Shown: positions 1-6,748, counted from the stretch's first letter. The stretch is DNA of 7,173 nucleotides from JBFKPQ01 sp041628225 (GCA_041628225.1 JBFKPQ010000118.1:1-7173); one strand, 5' to 3'. Numbers and translations are program-made. The notes: a model not told the origin generated them from the letters alone.

Positions 1-1800
1 CACGATGACGGAGCAACCCTCACCGGTCAGCACGGAGAGCCGGCGCATCAGGTGCGGTACGGCTCGTTCCCCGTACGACGGTGGAGCCCACGGGTGGAAC
101 CACCGCGGCCAAAACGTGGCCACATCCCAGATGATCCCGAGCGACCGCCGGAACTGCCGGCTTCGATACAGGCTGTTCATGGCGAACATGAGTCCGATGG
201 GCAGCAGACTCAAGACCCATGCCGCAAAGGGAGCGACGCGTTCGACGAGGGGTTCGAGCGTTCCGGCGGGAAGGCCCGCTCCGAGGGCTGCCATCACAAC
301 GGCGGGCAGCGTGATGACGGTCTCCACTCGGTCTGTGATCCGGGCCGCCGACTCCGCCGAGCTCACCTGCCGGAGCCAGGCATCGTCTCGATCGAGATCG
401 AGTCGAGCATCCGGGAAGTCGGCAGCGATCTCGGCCGGTGGACGACCCGGGTGGCTGAACCACACCCACGTGGCGACGAGCACGACGAGGATCACCCAAC
501 CGAGCCCGTAGACCGCGACCGCCTCGACGACGTCCGTCGGATAGTCCGTGCCGAGCAACCGTTGGGCTCGGAGCAGGACTCCTGCCCCGACCGCTGCGGC
601 GATCCCCGCGCCGAGCACCGGCACCGCGGCTCGAAGGCTCAAGAGCGGCGGAGCGTCTTGATCCCATTGCGCGGCTGCCCATCGGCGAAGTCTCGAGACG
701 AGTCGGCCCCCCGGTCCGGTCCTCGGAAGCATCCTGGTGGGAGGCGGTTCAGGAATGGTCGACAGATCGGTCCGACCGCGACGGATCCGCCGTGCGCCGG
801 CCACGACCACGAAGCGCCAGACGTACCACGCCCATCGAGCCACGAAGAGGAGGAGAAAGACGACGAAGACGAGGCGGGCGGATACCACCAGGAGTGGCCC
901 GTCCGGCGATCGATCGGGACCGGGCAATCGGACGATGCCGGCGATCGCCCACACCGTGGCGGCACCGGCGGCGCCGGCGACGAGACGGAACGGCCAGCCG
1001 GCGGCGGAGCCGACCGCGCCCAGGAGCGCGACGGCGACCACCACAACCGCCAGCGCGACCCATCTCGGAACGGCGAGGGCTGGCCCAGCCGTGCTCGTAT
1101 CGGCTGCCTCGAGGGCGTGGACGGCGATGAGGCTGAGTGCGACGGCCAGGTGGATGAGACCCAACCGCCCCACGACGTCCGGGCGCGTCCAGAGCTGGCC
1201 GTCGAACAGACCCACCTGGTGCGCCGGATCGCCGGCGACCGGCGCGCCGGCGCGTTGTGGACGCCCCATTCCTGCGATGAGGGCGATGCCGACCATGATC
1301 AAGGCGGCCACGCCAGCCCCGACCGCCACACCACCCAACCGGTCGGTCGCCCACCATCGCCAAGGTCCGAGATACCAGGCATCCAGGCACGAACCCGAAC
1401 ACCGACCCCCGACGATGTCGATCGTGAGGACCGCGATGAGCGTCGTGAAGATGGCGGTCGCCAAGAGGGCCTCGAGCCGGATCGCAGCCACCGTGATCCG
1501 GGAACGCCTCGCCGAACCAGACTGGGGATCGCTCATCCAGCCGCCCACATTCATGAGGGCGAACGGCAGGAGGAACAACCAGAGCGCCCGGCTCCGGGCA
1601 CGGGACGTGATACCACCCCACGAGTAGGCCTCGAGAGCATCGGCCGACGTCATCGACGGCATCCAGGAGGCCGGCCGGAAGAAGCCGGCGTCTTCCCCAC
1701 CCGCGACGAGCCGTGTGTGAGGAACCCCGAGGAGTTCTTCGGGGCTGGCACCGCCCACGCCATGGATCCGCAACTCGGTCACGGTCGGTGTTGCCGACAT
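1..1800 (-). CDS. Large polytopic membrane protein, possible split alpha/beta-hydrolase (3' end outside window)
   Basis: The frame is open for 600 codons from ATG at 1800 to the left edge with no stop, so the C-terminus is missing. The start is supported by GGAGAGGAG 7 nt upstream. The protein opens with RIHGVGG (residues 11-17) and has EAYSWGG near 57-63. About ten or eleven hydrophobic segments follow, roughly at 71-90, 105-130, 155-178, 212-230, 247-268, 271-290, 303-335, 391-411, 426-447, 494-512 and 523-542. A soluble loop lies near 340-385 and another near 450-490. The visible part ends with FWPRWFHPWAPPSYGERAVPHL (563-584) and a hydrophobic strand, CSVIV. I recall similar uncharacterised actinobacterial membrane proteins sharing the N-terminal HGVxG and the WDV.TFWPR..HP.APP.Y.ERAVP block. 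From memory, these continue into a lipase-like GHSQGS segment, which would fall outside this window. HGVGG resembles the oxyanion-side HG motif of alpha/beta hydrolases. It lies 55 bp behind the cytochrome c gene, probably in the same transcript. The reality of the gene is nearly certain; its function is unknown. Confidence 0.88.
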   Translation of the reverse strand, partial: MSATPTVTELRIHGVGGASPEELLGVPHTRLVAGGEDAGFFRPASWMPSMTSADALEAYSWGGITSRARSRALWLFLLPFALMNVGGWMSDPQSGSARRSRITVAAIRLEALLATAIFTTLIAVLTIDIVGGRCSGSCLDAWYLGPWRWWATDRLGGVAVGAGVAALIMVGIALIAGMGRPQRAGAPVAGDPAHQVGLFDGQLWTRPDVVGRLGLIHLAVALSLIAVHALEAADTSTAGPALAVPRWVALAVVVVAVALLGAVGSAAGWPFRLVAGAAGAATVWAIAGIVRLPGPDRSPDGPLLVVSARLVFVVFLLLFVARWAWYVWRFVVVAGARRIRRGRTDLSTIPEPPPTRMLPRTGPGGRLVSRLRRWAAAQWDQDAPPLLSLRAAVPVLGAGIAAAVGAGVLLRAQRLLGTDYPTDVVEAVAVYGLGWVILVVLVATWVWFSHPGRPPAEIAADFPDARLDLDRDDAWLRQVSSAESAARITDRVETVITLPAVVMAALGAGLPAGTLEPLVERVAPFAAWVLSLLPIGLMFAMNSLYRSRQFRRSLGIIWDVATFWPRWFHPWAPPSYGERAVPHLMRRLSVLTGEGCSVIV

Positions 1801-1807
1801 CGCGCCA

Positions 1808-1816
1808 CTCCTCTCC
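1808..1816 (-). promoter_or_regulatory. Shine-Dalgarno site of the membrane protein gene
   Basis: Read on the minus strand this is GGAGAGGAG, with AGGAG ending 7 nt before ATG at 1800. It decides the start of the large membrane protein. It also contrasts with the promoter-proximal genes of the window, which have no such site, and so suits a gene translated from the middle of a longer mRNA. Confidence 0.75.
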
Positions 1817-1830
1817 CACCTCGAAGTATG

Positions 1831-1851
1831 CCGCGGCGTTCTCAGCCGTGG
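1831..1851 (-). other. Weak GC-rich hairpin in the gap between cytochrome c and membrane protein genes
   Basis: On the minus strand CCACGGC and GCCGCGG flank a 7-nt loop (TGAGAAC). This gives six GC pairs with one A-C mismatch. It begins 4 nt after the cytochrome c stop codon. No T-run follows, so it is not a standard intrinsic terminator. It could be an attenuator or an RNA-processing or stability element between the second and third genes of the operon, or chance in GC-rich DNA. Confidence 0.25.
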
Positions 1852-1855
1852 TGGA

Positions 1856-2227
1856 TCATTCCTCGAAGCCCTCGATCTGCTGACGTTCACGCACGAACGC
1901 AGTGATCGCCGCGATGTCGTCGTCGCTCAGACCCTCGACGGGAGGCATGTCGCCAAACGGCCAGTGGTGCGCTCGAACGCCGTTACGGACCGCCAGCACA
2001 AAGGCGGCATCGGCGTGGTGGCCGGGCTCGTAGACGATCGACAGGAACGATGGACCCGCCGCAGTCCCCCGCAGGTCGGCGCCGTGGCACGCCGCGCAGG
2101 TCCCCTGGTAGAGCTCGCTGCCGAGCGCCACCAGTCCGGCATCGACCGTCGTCGTCGCCTGCGAGGCGAGGCCCGATCCCCCACACGCGGCGAGCAGCAG
2201 CACGCCCACGAGCAACCTTCGCATCAT
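1856..2227 (-). CDS. Lipoprotein mono-haem cytochrome c, coupled to the copper ATPase
   Basis: The product is 123 aa, a small class I c-type cytochrome anchored on the outer face of the cytoplasmic membrane. Residues 1-15 form a lipoprotein signal: MMRR, a hydrophobic core, then the lipobox LAAC with C15 as the lipidated residue. The haem site is CAACH (44-48), covalent through C44 and C47 with H48 as proximal ligand. M94 in GDMPP is the likely distal ligand, and LSDDDIAAITAFVRERQ (100-116) is the usual C-terminal helix. Its start overlaps the ATPase stop in ATGA, so translation is probably coupled; a second ATG follows directly (2224). The frame is open further upstream to 2389, but that part is antisense-like sequence inside the ATPase and would bury the signal peptide. 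The position suggests electron transfer linked to copper handling at the envelope. The electron partner is not visible, and a respiratory role independent of copper remains possible. Confidence 0.9.
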   Translation of the reverse strand: MMRRLLVGVLLLAACGGSGLASQATTTVDAGLVALGSELYQGTCAACHGADLRGTAAGPSFLSIVYEPGHHADAAFVLAVRNGVRAHHWPFGDMPPVEGLSDDDIAAITAFVRERQQIEGFEE

Positions 2228-4275
2228 CCGTCCAGATCCGTCGTGCGCAACAGCATGGCGTTGACCGCCACGATCACCGTCGAAAGGCTCATGAAGATGG
2301 CACCAACCGCCGGCGACAGGAGAATACCGGCCGAAGCTCCGACACCGGCTGCCAGTGGCAACGCCACGGCGTTGTAGCCGGTTGCCCAAGCCAGATTCTG
2401 CAGCATCTTCCGCCGGGTGGCACGCGCCAGGGTCAGCGCCCGGGCGACGTCGGCTGGGTCGTCATCGACGAGTACCAGGTCGGCCGACTCGATCGCCACG
2501 TTCGTGCCCGCACCGATCGCCACGCCGAGATCGGCGGTCAGGAGGGCCGGAGCGTCGTTGATGCCATCGCCGACGAAAGCGGTCGGGGCCGAGGCCTGCA
2601 AGCCGCGAACGATGTCAGCCTTCTCGTTGGGCAGGACGCGTGCGTGGTACTGAGCGATGCCCAACGCTCCGGCGACGGTGGCGGCGACCGCTTCGGCGTC
2701 GCCGGTCACCATGACGGGCCGCACTCCCAACTCGTGCAGGCGCTCGATGGTGCGACGTGCCCCGTCTCGAACCTTGTCGGCCAAGGAGACCACCGCTACC
2801 ACCCGCGCATCGTCGATGATCACGACGGCGCTTTCACCTCGATCGTCGGCCCGACGGAGAGAATCGGCCAAGGTGTCGGGCAGCGTCAGCCCGAGTTGCT
2901 CAGCCCATTCGGCCCGGCCGACCCGGACCGTTCGCCCGCCGACCTGACCCTCGATCCCGTGGCCGGGCACGGCTCGCACGTCCTGCGCGGACGCCCACTC
3001 GGCACTGCCCGCAGCCTCGACGATCGCCACAGCGAGTGGATGCTCGGAAGCTCGCTCGAGCGGAGCCGCCAGACCGAGGGCTTCCTCCCGCGTCATCCCA
3101 TCGGTCACCACGTCCGAGACGACGAAGCGCCCTTCGGTGAGCGTTCCGGTCTTGTCGAGAGCGACGAAGCCGATGTTCCGGCCCCGCTCGAAGGCTTCCC
3201 GATTGCGGACCAGGATGCCGTTGCGGGCGCTCATCCCCGTGGCATTCATCGTCACGAGCGGTATGGCGAGACCCAAGGCGTGGGGGCAGGCGATGACGAG
3301 AACGGTCACGGCCCGGGCCACGGCGAAGGTGAGCCCACCGCTGCCCACGATGACCCACCCGATGAAGGTCGGAACCGCCACGGACAACGCGATGATCGTC
3401 AGCCAGAATGCCGCTCGATCGGCGAGCACCTCGAACCGGCTGCGCGAAGCCTGCGCCTCTTCCACGAGACGCATGATCTGACTGAGCGTGGTGGCATCGC
3501 CGGTGCGGGTCACCACCACCGTGAGTGCTCCCTCGCCGTTCACCCCGCCGGCGATCACCTCGTCGCCCGGCGCTTTCTGCACCGGCCGCGACTCACCCGT
3601 CAAGAAGGCCTCATTCATCGTCGACTGTCCGTCGACGACGTCCCCATCGGCAGGGACCTGCTCACCGGGCCGCACGAGAATCTGATCGCCGCCGACGAGA
3701 TCCGCTACCGCGACGTCTTCCAGGGAGCCTCCGGCGCCAACCCGGTGGGCCACGGACGGCACCATGGCGGCTAGATGCTCCAATGCCTTTGACGCCGACT
3801 GGATCGAGCGCATCTCCATCCAATGACCGAGCAGCATGACGTCGAGGAGCGTCGCCAACTCCCAATAGAACGGCTCGCCGTCCAGGCCGAGCGAAACCGC
3901 CAGGCTGTAGAGGTAGGCGACCGAGATGGCGAGCGAGATCAGCGTCATCATGCCCGGTCGACGAGACCGCAGTTCGGCGACACCCCCACGGAGGAACACG
4001 ATTCCGGCGTAGAAATAGAGGAAGGTGGACAGAACGGGCGTCACCCAGCTGCTGCCGGCGAACTCGACGGCCTCGAATGAGAACCACTCCTGGATCGGTT
4101 CGGAGAAGTAGAGAATCGGGATCGTCAGGATCAGGCTGATCCACAGGCGGTCCCGGAACATCTCCGGAGAATGGCCGGCGTGCTTGTCGTGCTCCGCATG
4201 GTCGCCCGACCCACCGGATCGATGGTCGTGCCGCCGGCGTCCTGCCGCGTGGGAACGGTGATCGGAATGGTCCAC
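2224..4275 (-). CDS. copB: Copper-exporting P1B-3 type ATPase (CopB-like, CPH motif)
   Basis: This 683-aa protein is a complete heavy-metal P-type ATPase that pumps copper, probably Cu(II) and/or Ag(I), out of the cytoplasm using ATP. Residues 1-35 are hydrophilic with nine histidines and no CxxC metal-binding domain, as in CopB proteins. About eight membrane segments follow. The actuator motif is TGES (226-229). The ion-binding membrane motif is CPH (330-332), diagnostic of subgroup P1B-3 rather than the CPC of Cu(I) pumps. The phosphorylation site is DKTGT with D374, the nucleotide-domain HP is 412-413, and the hinge is GDGIND (569-574). The last two helices carry YN (634-635) and MSLST...N (662-672), the other CopB metal ligands. 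The start is GTG, 12 nt after an in-frame TAG, with no Shine-Dalgarno; later starts would lose the His-rich tail. It is first in a minus-strand operon and its stop overlaps the cytochrome c start. Nothing looks truncated. No CsoR- or CueR-like operator is evident. Confidence 0.95.
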   Translation of the reverse strand: MDHSDHRSHAAGRRRHDHRSGGSGDHAEHDKHAGHSPEMFRDRLWISLILTIPILYFSEPIQEWFSFEAVEFAGSSWVTPVLSTFLYFYAGIVFLRGGVAELRSRRPGMMTLISLAISVAYLYSLAVSLGLDGEPFYWELATLLDVMLLGHWMEMRSIQSASKALEHLAAMVPSVAHRVGAGGSLEDVAVADLVGGDQILVRPGEQVPADGDVVDGQSTMNEAFLTGESRPVQKAPGDEVIAGGVNGEGALTVVVTRTGDATTLSQIMRLVEEAQASRSRFEVLADRAAFWLTIIALSVAVPTFIGWVIVGSGGLTFAVARAVTVLVIACPHALGLAIPLVTMNATGMSARNGILVRNREAFERGRNIGFVALDKTGTLTEGRFVVSDVVTDGMTREEALGLAAPLERASEHPLAVAIVEAAGSAEWASAQDVRAVPGHGIEGQVGGRTVRVGRAEWAEQLGLTLPDTLADSLRRADDRGESAVVIIDDARVVAVVSLADKVRDGARRTIERLHELGVRPVMVTGDAEAVAATVAGALGIAQYHARVLPNEKADIVRGLQASAPTAFVGDGINDAPALLTADLGVAIGAGTNVAIESADLVLVDDDPADVARALTLARATRRKMLQNLAWATGYNAVALPLAAGVGASAGILLSPAVGAIFMSLSTVIVAVNAMLLRTTDLDG

Positions 4276-4281
4276 GAATCG

Positions 4282-4287
4282 ACGCTA
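4282..4287 (-). promoter_or_regulatory. -10 box of the copper operon, leaderless GTG start
   Basis: On the minus strand this is TAGCGT, followed by 6 nt (CGATTC) and the GTG start of the ATPase. Its last T is 7 nt from the G of GTG, so transcription would begin at or next to the start codon. This fits the actinobacterial TAnnnT -10 pattern for leaderless mRNAs. The absence of a Shine-Dalgarno and the same arrangement at two other genes of this window support it. A TTGATT lies 14 nt upstream, too close for an ordinary -35. Confidence 0.6.
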
Positions 4288-4298
4288 CTCGGGGCTGC

Positions 4299-4307
4299 TT
4301 GAATCAA
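4299..4307. promoter_or_regulatory. Short palindrome TTGAATCAA in a divergent intergenic region
   Basis: TTGA-A-TCAA is a 9-bp inverted repeat inside the 54-bp gap between the copper ATPase and the aldehyde dehydrogenase. It lies just upstream of the proposed ATPase -10 box, so a bound regulator could affect either gene. It matches no metal-regulator operator that I know, and palindromes this short arise often by chance. Confidence 0.15.
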
Positions 4308-4320
4308 CGAGCGCATTCTT

Positions 4321-4325
4321 GGAGG
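4321..4325 (+). promoter_or_regulatory. Shine-Dalgarno site of the aldehyde dehydrogenase gene
   Basis: GGAGG lies 4 nt before ATG at 4330 and fixes the start of the dehydrogenase. It is a leadered gene, unlike its divergent neighbour. I find no convincing TAnnnT box in the 54-bp gap on this strand, so its promoter may lie inside the 5' end of the ATPase gene. Confidence 0.7.
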
Positions 4326-4329
4326 AAGC

Positions 4330-5760
4330 ATGCTGTACATCGACGGCCAGTGGATCCCTGCGAGCAGCGGACGCGAGTTCCCCGTCTTCGACCCAGCCAC
4401 GGGAACCGAGATCGGTCGTGCCGCTGACGCTGGGGCTGCCGACGTGGCCGCCGCAGTGGCGGCCGCCACGCGCGCGCTACCGACGTGGTCGCGCCTCACC
4501 GCCTACCAGCGATCCGGGTATCTCTACGAAGCTCACCAACTCATGCGTGAGCGCACCGAGGATCTCGCCAAGCTGATGAGCCAAGAACAGGGCAAGCCGT
4601 TGCGAGCCGCCCGTTTCGAAGTCGGATATGCCGCCGACTTCCTTCTGTGGTTCGCCGAAGAAGCCAAACGGGTCTACGGCGAAACGATTCCATCGGCGCG
4701 CTCCGACCAGCGGTTCATCTCGATGCGCCAACCGGTCGGTGTGGTCGGAGCCATCACACCGTGGAACTATCCGATCTCGATGCTCACGCGCAAACTCGGA
4801 CCGGCCTTGGCTGCCGGATGTACCGTTGTACTAAAACCGGCCGAGCAGACCCCGCTCTGCGCGGTAGCCACCTTCGAGATCCTCGCCGAGGCGGGGCTTC
4901 CGCCCGGTGTGGCCAACCTCGTGACGGCCTCGGATCCCGTGCCCGTCGGCACCGAGTTCCTGTCGAATCCGGCGGTGCGCAAACTCACGTTCACCGGATC
5001 GACGGAGGTGGGCAAACTGCTCGCCCGAGGCGCAGCCGAACAGATGAAGCGGTTCTCCATGGAACTCGGGGGCCACGCGCCGTTCATCGTCTTCGATGAC
5101 GCCGATCCGGCACACGCTGCCAAAGGGGCGGCGATGGTGAAGATGCTCAACACCGGTCAGGCCTGCATCTCCCCGAACCGGATCTACGTGCAGCGAGGCA
5201 TCCTGGACGGGTTCATGACGACCCTGAGCGAGCGAGTCGGCCGGATGCGGGCGGGCCGCGGACTCGCGGACGGAGTGAGCATCGGACCGCTGGTGGACCA
5301 GGCGTCGCTCGACAAGGTGGATCGACAGGTGCGCGACGCCGTCGCCAAGGGTGCTCGCCTCGTCATCGGTGGCGAGCGACTGACCTCCGACGGCCTCGAC
5401 AGAGGCTGGTTCTATGCGCCGACCGTTCTCGACGGCGTCACCGACGACATGGTGATCTACCGCGAAGAGACGTTCGGACCGGTGGCAGCCGTGATCCCCT
5501 TCGACGACGAGTCGGAAGTGCTCGAGCGTGCCAACGACACGATCTACGGCCTGGCCGCGTATGTGTACACGCGCGATCTGGCTCGGGCTCTTCGCATGGC
5601 CGAAGGTCTCGACTTCGGGATCATCGGCATCAACGACATCAACCCGACCTCGGCCGCGGTTCCGTTCGGCGGCATGAAGCAGAGTGGCCAAGGCCGGGAG
5701 GGCGGCCGCGAGGGTATCGCCGACTATCTGGAGACGAAAACGATCGGGATTTCGATCTGA
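4330..5760 (+). CDS. gabD: NAD(P)-dependent succinate-semialdehyde dehydrogenase-like aldehyde dehydrogenase
   Basis: The protein is 476 aa, full length for the family, cytoplasmic, and oxidises an aldehyde to the acid with NAD(P)+. Visible family landmarks are PWNYP with N146, the cofactor lysine K169 in VLKPAEQTP, FTGSTEVG (221-228), the general base E245 in MELGGHAP, the nucleophile C279 in NTGQACI, EETFGP with E380 and F382, and FGGMKQSGQGREGG (446-459). The substrate group is inferred from GabD-like stretches, namely FIVFDDAD (252-259), ANRIYVQ-like PNRIYVQ (282-288) and the C-terminal GREG..GI.DYLETK. These point to succinate semialdehyde (4-aminobutyrate catabolism or a GABA-shunt TCA bypass). 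Glutarate semialdehyde or another semialdehyde cannot be excluded. No transaminase or GABA permease is in the window. ATG is preceded by GGAGG. The gene is divergent from the copper ATPase and convergent with the peptidase gene. The ALDH family call is near certain; the substrate call is moderate. Confidence 0.92.
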   Translation: MLYIDGQWIPASSGREFPVFDPATGTEIGRAADAGAADVAAAVAAATRALPTWSRLTAYQRSGYLYEAHQLMRERTEDLAKLMSQEQGKPLRAARFEVGYAADFLLWFAEEAKRVYGETIPSARSDQRFISMRQPVGVVGAITPWNYPISMLTRKLGPALAAGCTVVLKPAEQTPLCAVATFEILAEAGLPPGVANLVTASDPVPVGTEFLSNPAVRKLTFTGSTEVGKLLARGAAEQMKRFSMELGGHAPFIVFDDADPAHAAKGAAMVKMLNTGQACISPNRIYVQRGILDGFMTTLSERVGRMRAGRGLADGVSIGPLVDQASLDKVDRQVRDAVAKGARLVIGGERLTSDGLDRGWFYAPTVLDGVTDDMVIYREETFGPVAAVIPFDDESEVLERANDTIYGLAAYVYTRDLARALRMAEGLDFGIIGINDINPTSAAVPFGGMKQSGQGREGGREGIADYLETKTIGISI

Positions 5761-5761
5761 G

Positions 5762-6694
5762 TCATCTCACGATGTCGCGGAGTCCCGCGATGATGGCCGA
5801 CTCGAGCGTCGGGCCTCCCCCGTGCCCGGCATCCTCCAGTATGACGAGCGTGCTCGTCGACCAGTTCCTGGCGAGCCGCCACGCGGTCTCCAGCGGACTC
5901 GAGACATCCAACCGTCCGTGCACCAGCACCGCTGGAAGCCCATCGAGGGCGGGAGCTGTGTCGATGAGTTGATCGCGGTCGAGGAACGCCGAGTTGCACC
6001 AGTAGTGGGTGACGAGTCGGGCGAAACGCAGCCGGAACTCGGCAGATTGAGACGCGAAGTAGGGCTGATGACCAGGGGTCAGCGAGACGTGTACGTCCTC
6101 CCAAGCGCACCACTCGTCGGCTGCCCAGTCTTGGTTGTTGGGGTCCGACAGGAGTACCTGATACGCCTCGATGGGCCGGAGATGGCGCAGGTGGGCCGGT
6201 AACGCGCCCATGAAGCGGTCGTGAGCCTCGGGGAAGATGCGTCCGATATCGACGGTGACCCAATCGACCTCACGGGCCGAGGTCGTGACGACGAGGCCGA
6301 GTACGAGACCCGTGACGCGCTCCGGATGGGCGTGCGCGTAGGCGAGGCCGAGGGTGGCGCCCCACGACAAACCGAATACGGCCCATCGCTCGACGCCCAG
6401 ATGGACGCGCAGCGCCTCGATGTCAGCGATGAGATGCTGGGTGGTGTTCGTCGAGAGGTCCGTGTCTCCGTCGACCAGCGGGCGGCTCCGTCCGCAGCCC
6501 CGCTGGTCGAACAACACGGCTCGATAGCGGGGATCGAACCACCGTCGCGATCCCACCGAGCATCCGGATCCGGGTCCTCCATGCAGGAACAGCACCGGCG
6601 GGCCGTCGTCGTCACCGCAGGTCTCCCAGTAGATCTGCTGTTCATCCGATACGGACAGCAGCCCTGATGCGGTCGGTTCGGTCGCGGGAAACAC
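5762..6694 (-). CDS. pip: Proline iminopeptidase (alpha/beta-hydrolase, peptidase family S33)
   Basis: The protein is 310 aa, a normal length for bacterial proline iminopeptidases, which release N-terminal proline from short peptides in the cytoplasm. There is no signal peptide. The oxyanion motif is HGGPGSG (38-44) and DQRGCGRSRP (63-72) is the family hallmark. The nucleophile is S110 in GLSWG, followed by ATLGLAYAHAHPERV. The cap has REVDW and RIFPEA (141-156) and WEDVHVSL (198-205), as in other family members. The catalytic aspartate is D263 in HGRLDVSSPLE and the histidine is H291 in DAGHGGG. The usual GGSWG is GLSWG here, a mild change that keeps the serine elbow. The start is GTG, 12 nt after an in-frame TAG, without a Shine-Dalgarno. 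It is a single gene, divergent from the PAS protein and convergent with the dehydrogenase, their stops one base apart. Related S33 hydrolases could differ in substrate, but the motif set strongly favours Pip. Confidence 0.93.
   Translation of the reverse strand: MFPATEPTASGLLSVSDEQQIYWETCGDDDGPPVLFLHGGPGSGCSVGSRRWFDPRYRAVLFDQRGCGRSRPLVDGDTDLSTNTTQHLIADIEALRVHLGVERWAVFGLSWGATLGLAYAHAHPERVTGLVLGLVVTTSAREVDWVTVDIGRIFPEAHDRFMGALPAHLRHLRPIEAYQVLLSDPNNQDWAADEWCAWEDVHVSLTPGHQPYFASQSAEFRLRFARLVTHYWCNSAFLDRDQLIDTAPALDGLPAVLVHGRLDVSSPLETAWRLARNWSTSTLVILEDAGHGGGPTLESAIIAGLRDIVR
5775..5790. terminator. Strong hairpin at the convergent gene ends, possible terminator of the dehydrogenase gene
   Basis: TCGCGG and CCGCGA pair perfectly around the tetraloop AGTC. 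The hairpin starts 15 nt after the dehydrogenase stop and lies inside the last codons of the peptidase gene. No T-run follows on the plus strand, so a textbook intrinsic terminator is not shown. With only one base between the convergent stops, it is the best candidate for ending plus-strand transcription. A second weaker hairpin (GATCG, loop GGATTT, CGATC; 5742-5757) ends at the dehydrogenase stop codon. Confidence 0.3.
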
Positions 6695-6700
6695 GGGCCA

Positions 6701-6706
6701 AGCCTA
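6701..6706 (-). promoter_or_regulatory. -10 box of the peptidase gene, leaderless GTG start
   Basis: On the minus strand this is TAGGCT, followed by 6 nt (TGGCCC) and GTG at 6694. The spacing puts the transcription start on the start codon. TAGGCT matches the actinobacterial TAnnnT housekeeping -10 pattern. There is no Shine-Dalgarno and no good -35 (CCGGAA sits 17 nt upstream). Confidence 0.62.
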
Positions 6707-6736
6707 TGCCATCGAGCACCGCGTTCCGGCCCTCCC

Positions 6737-6742
6737 TAGACT
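6737..6742 (+). promoter_or_regulatory. -10 box of the PAS protein gene, leaderless GTG start
   Basis: TAGACT is followed by 6 nt (CACGGG) and GTG at 6749, the same geometry as at the copper ATPase and peptidase genes. No purine-rich ribosome site precedes the start. The box lies 30 bp from the divergent peptidase -10 box, so the two promoters are back to back and each would have its -35 region inside or beyond the other. Confidence 0.6.
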
Positions 6743-6748
6743 CACGGG

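Noticed and set aside
749..1819. 356-codon minus-strand frame overlapping the membrane protein
   Set aside because: It is out of frame with the 600-codon frame, very arginine-rich and without hydrophobic segments. The true frame lacks a stop in the window, which makes this shadow look better than it is.
52..1905. 617-codon open frame on the plus strand
   Set aside because: It is antisense to the membrane protein gene. Its product is rich in R, P, G, D and H with no domain logic, whereas the minus strand gives clear membrane helices, a Shine-Dalgarno and conserved-looking motifs over the same stretch. Long shadow frames are expected at this GC content.
2228..2389. Upstream extension of the cytochrome c gene to 2389
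   Set aside because: It would add 54 residues inside the ATPase gene and hide the lipoprotein signal. The ATGA overlap start gives a perfect signal peptide and lipobox.
2050..3774. 574-codon plus-strand frame
   Set aside because: It is antisense to the copper ATPase, whose motifs are complete and in order.
4276..4329. CsoR- or CueR-type copper operator upstream of the ATPase
   Set aside because: I looked for a GC-rich inverted repeat of the type bound by these regulators. Only the 9-bp TTGAATCAA palindrome is present, and it does not resemble them.
4831..5691. 286-codon minus-strand frame
   Set aside because: It is antisense to the aldehyde dehydrogenase, with composition typical of a mirrored GC-rich frame and no recognisable family.
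5684..6667. Plus-strand frames at 5684-6202 and 6221-6667, and out-of-frame minus frames over the same stretch
   Set aside because: They overlap the proline iminopeptidase, which has the full catalytic triad and family motifs.
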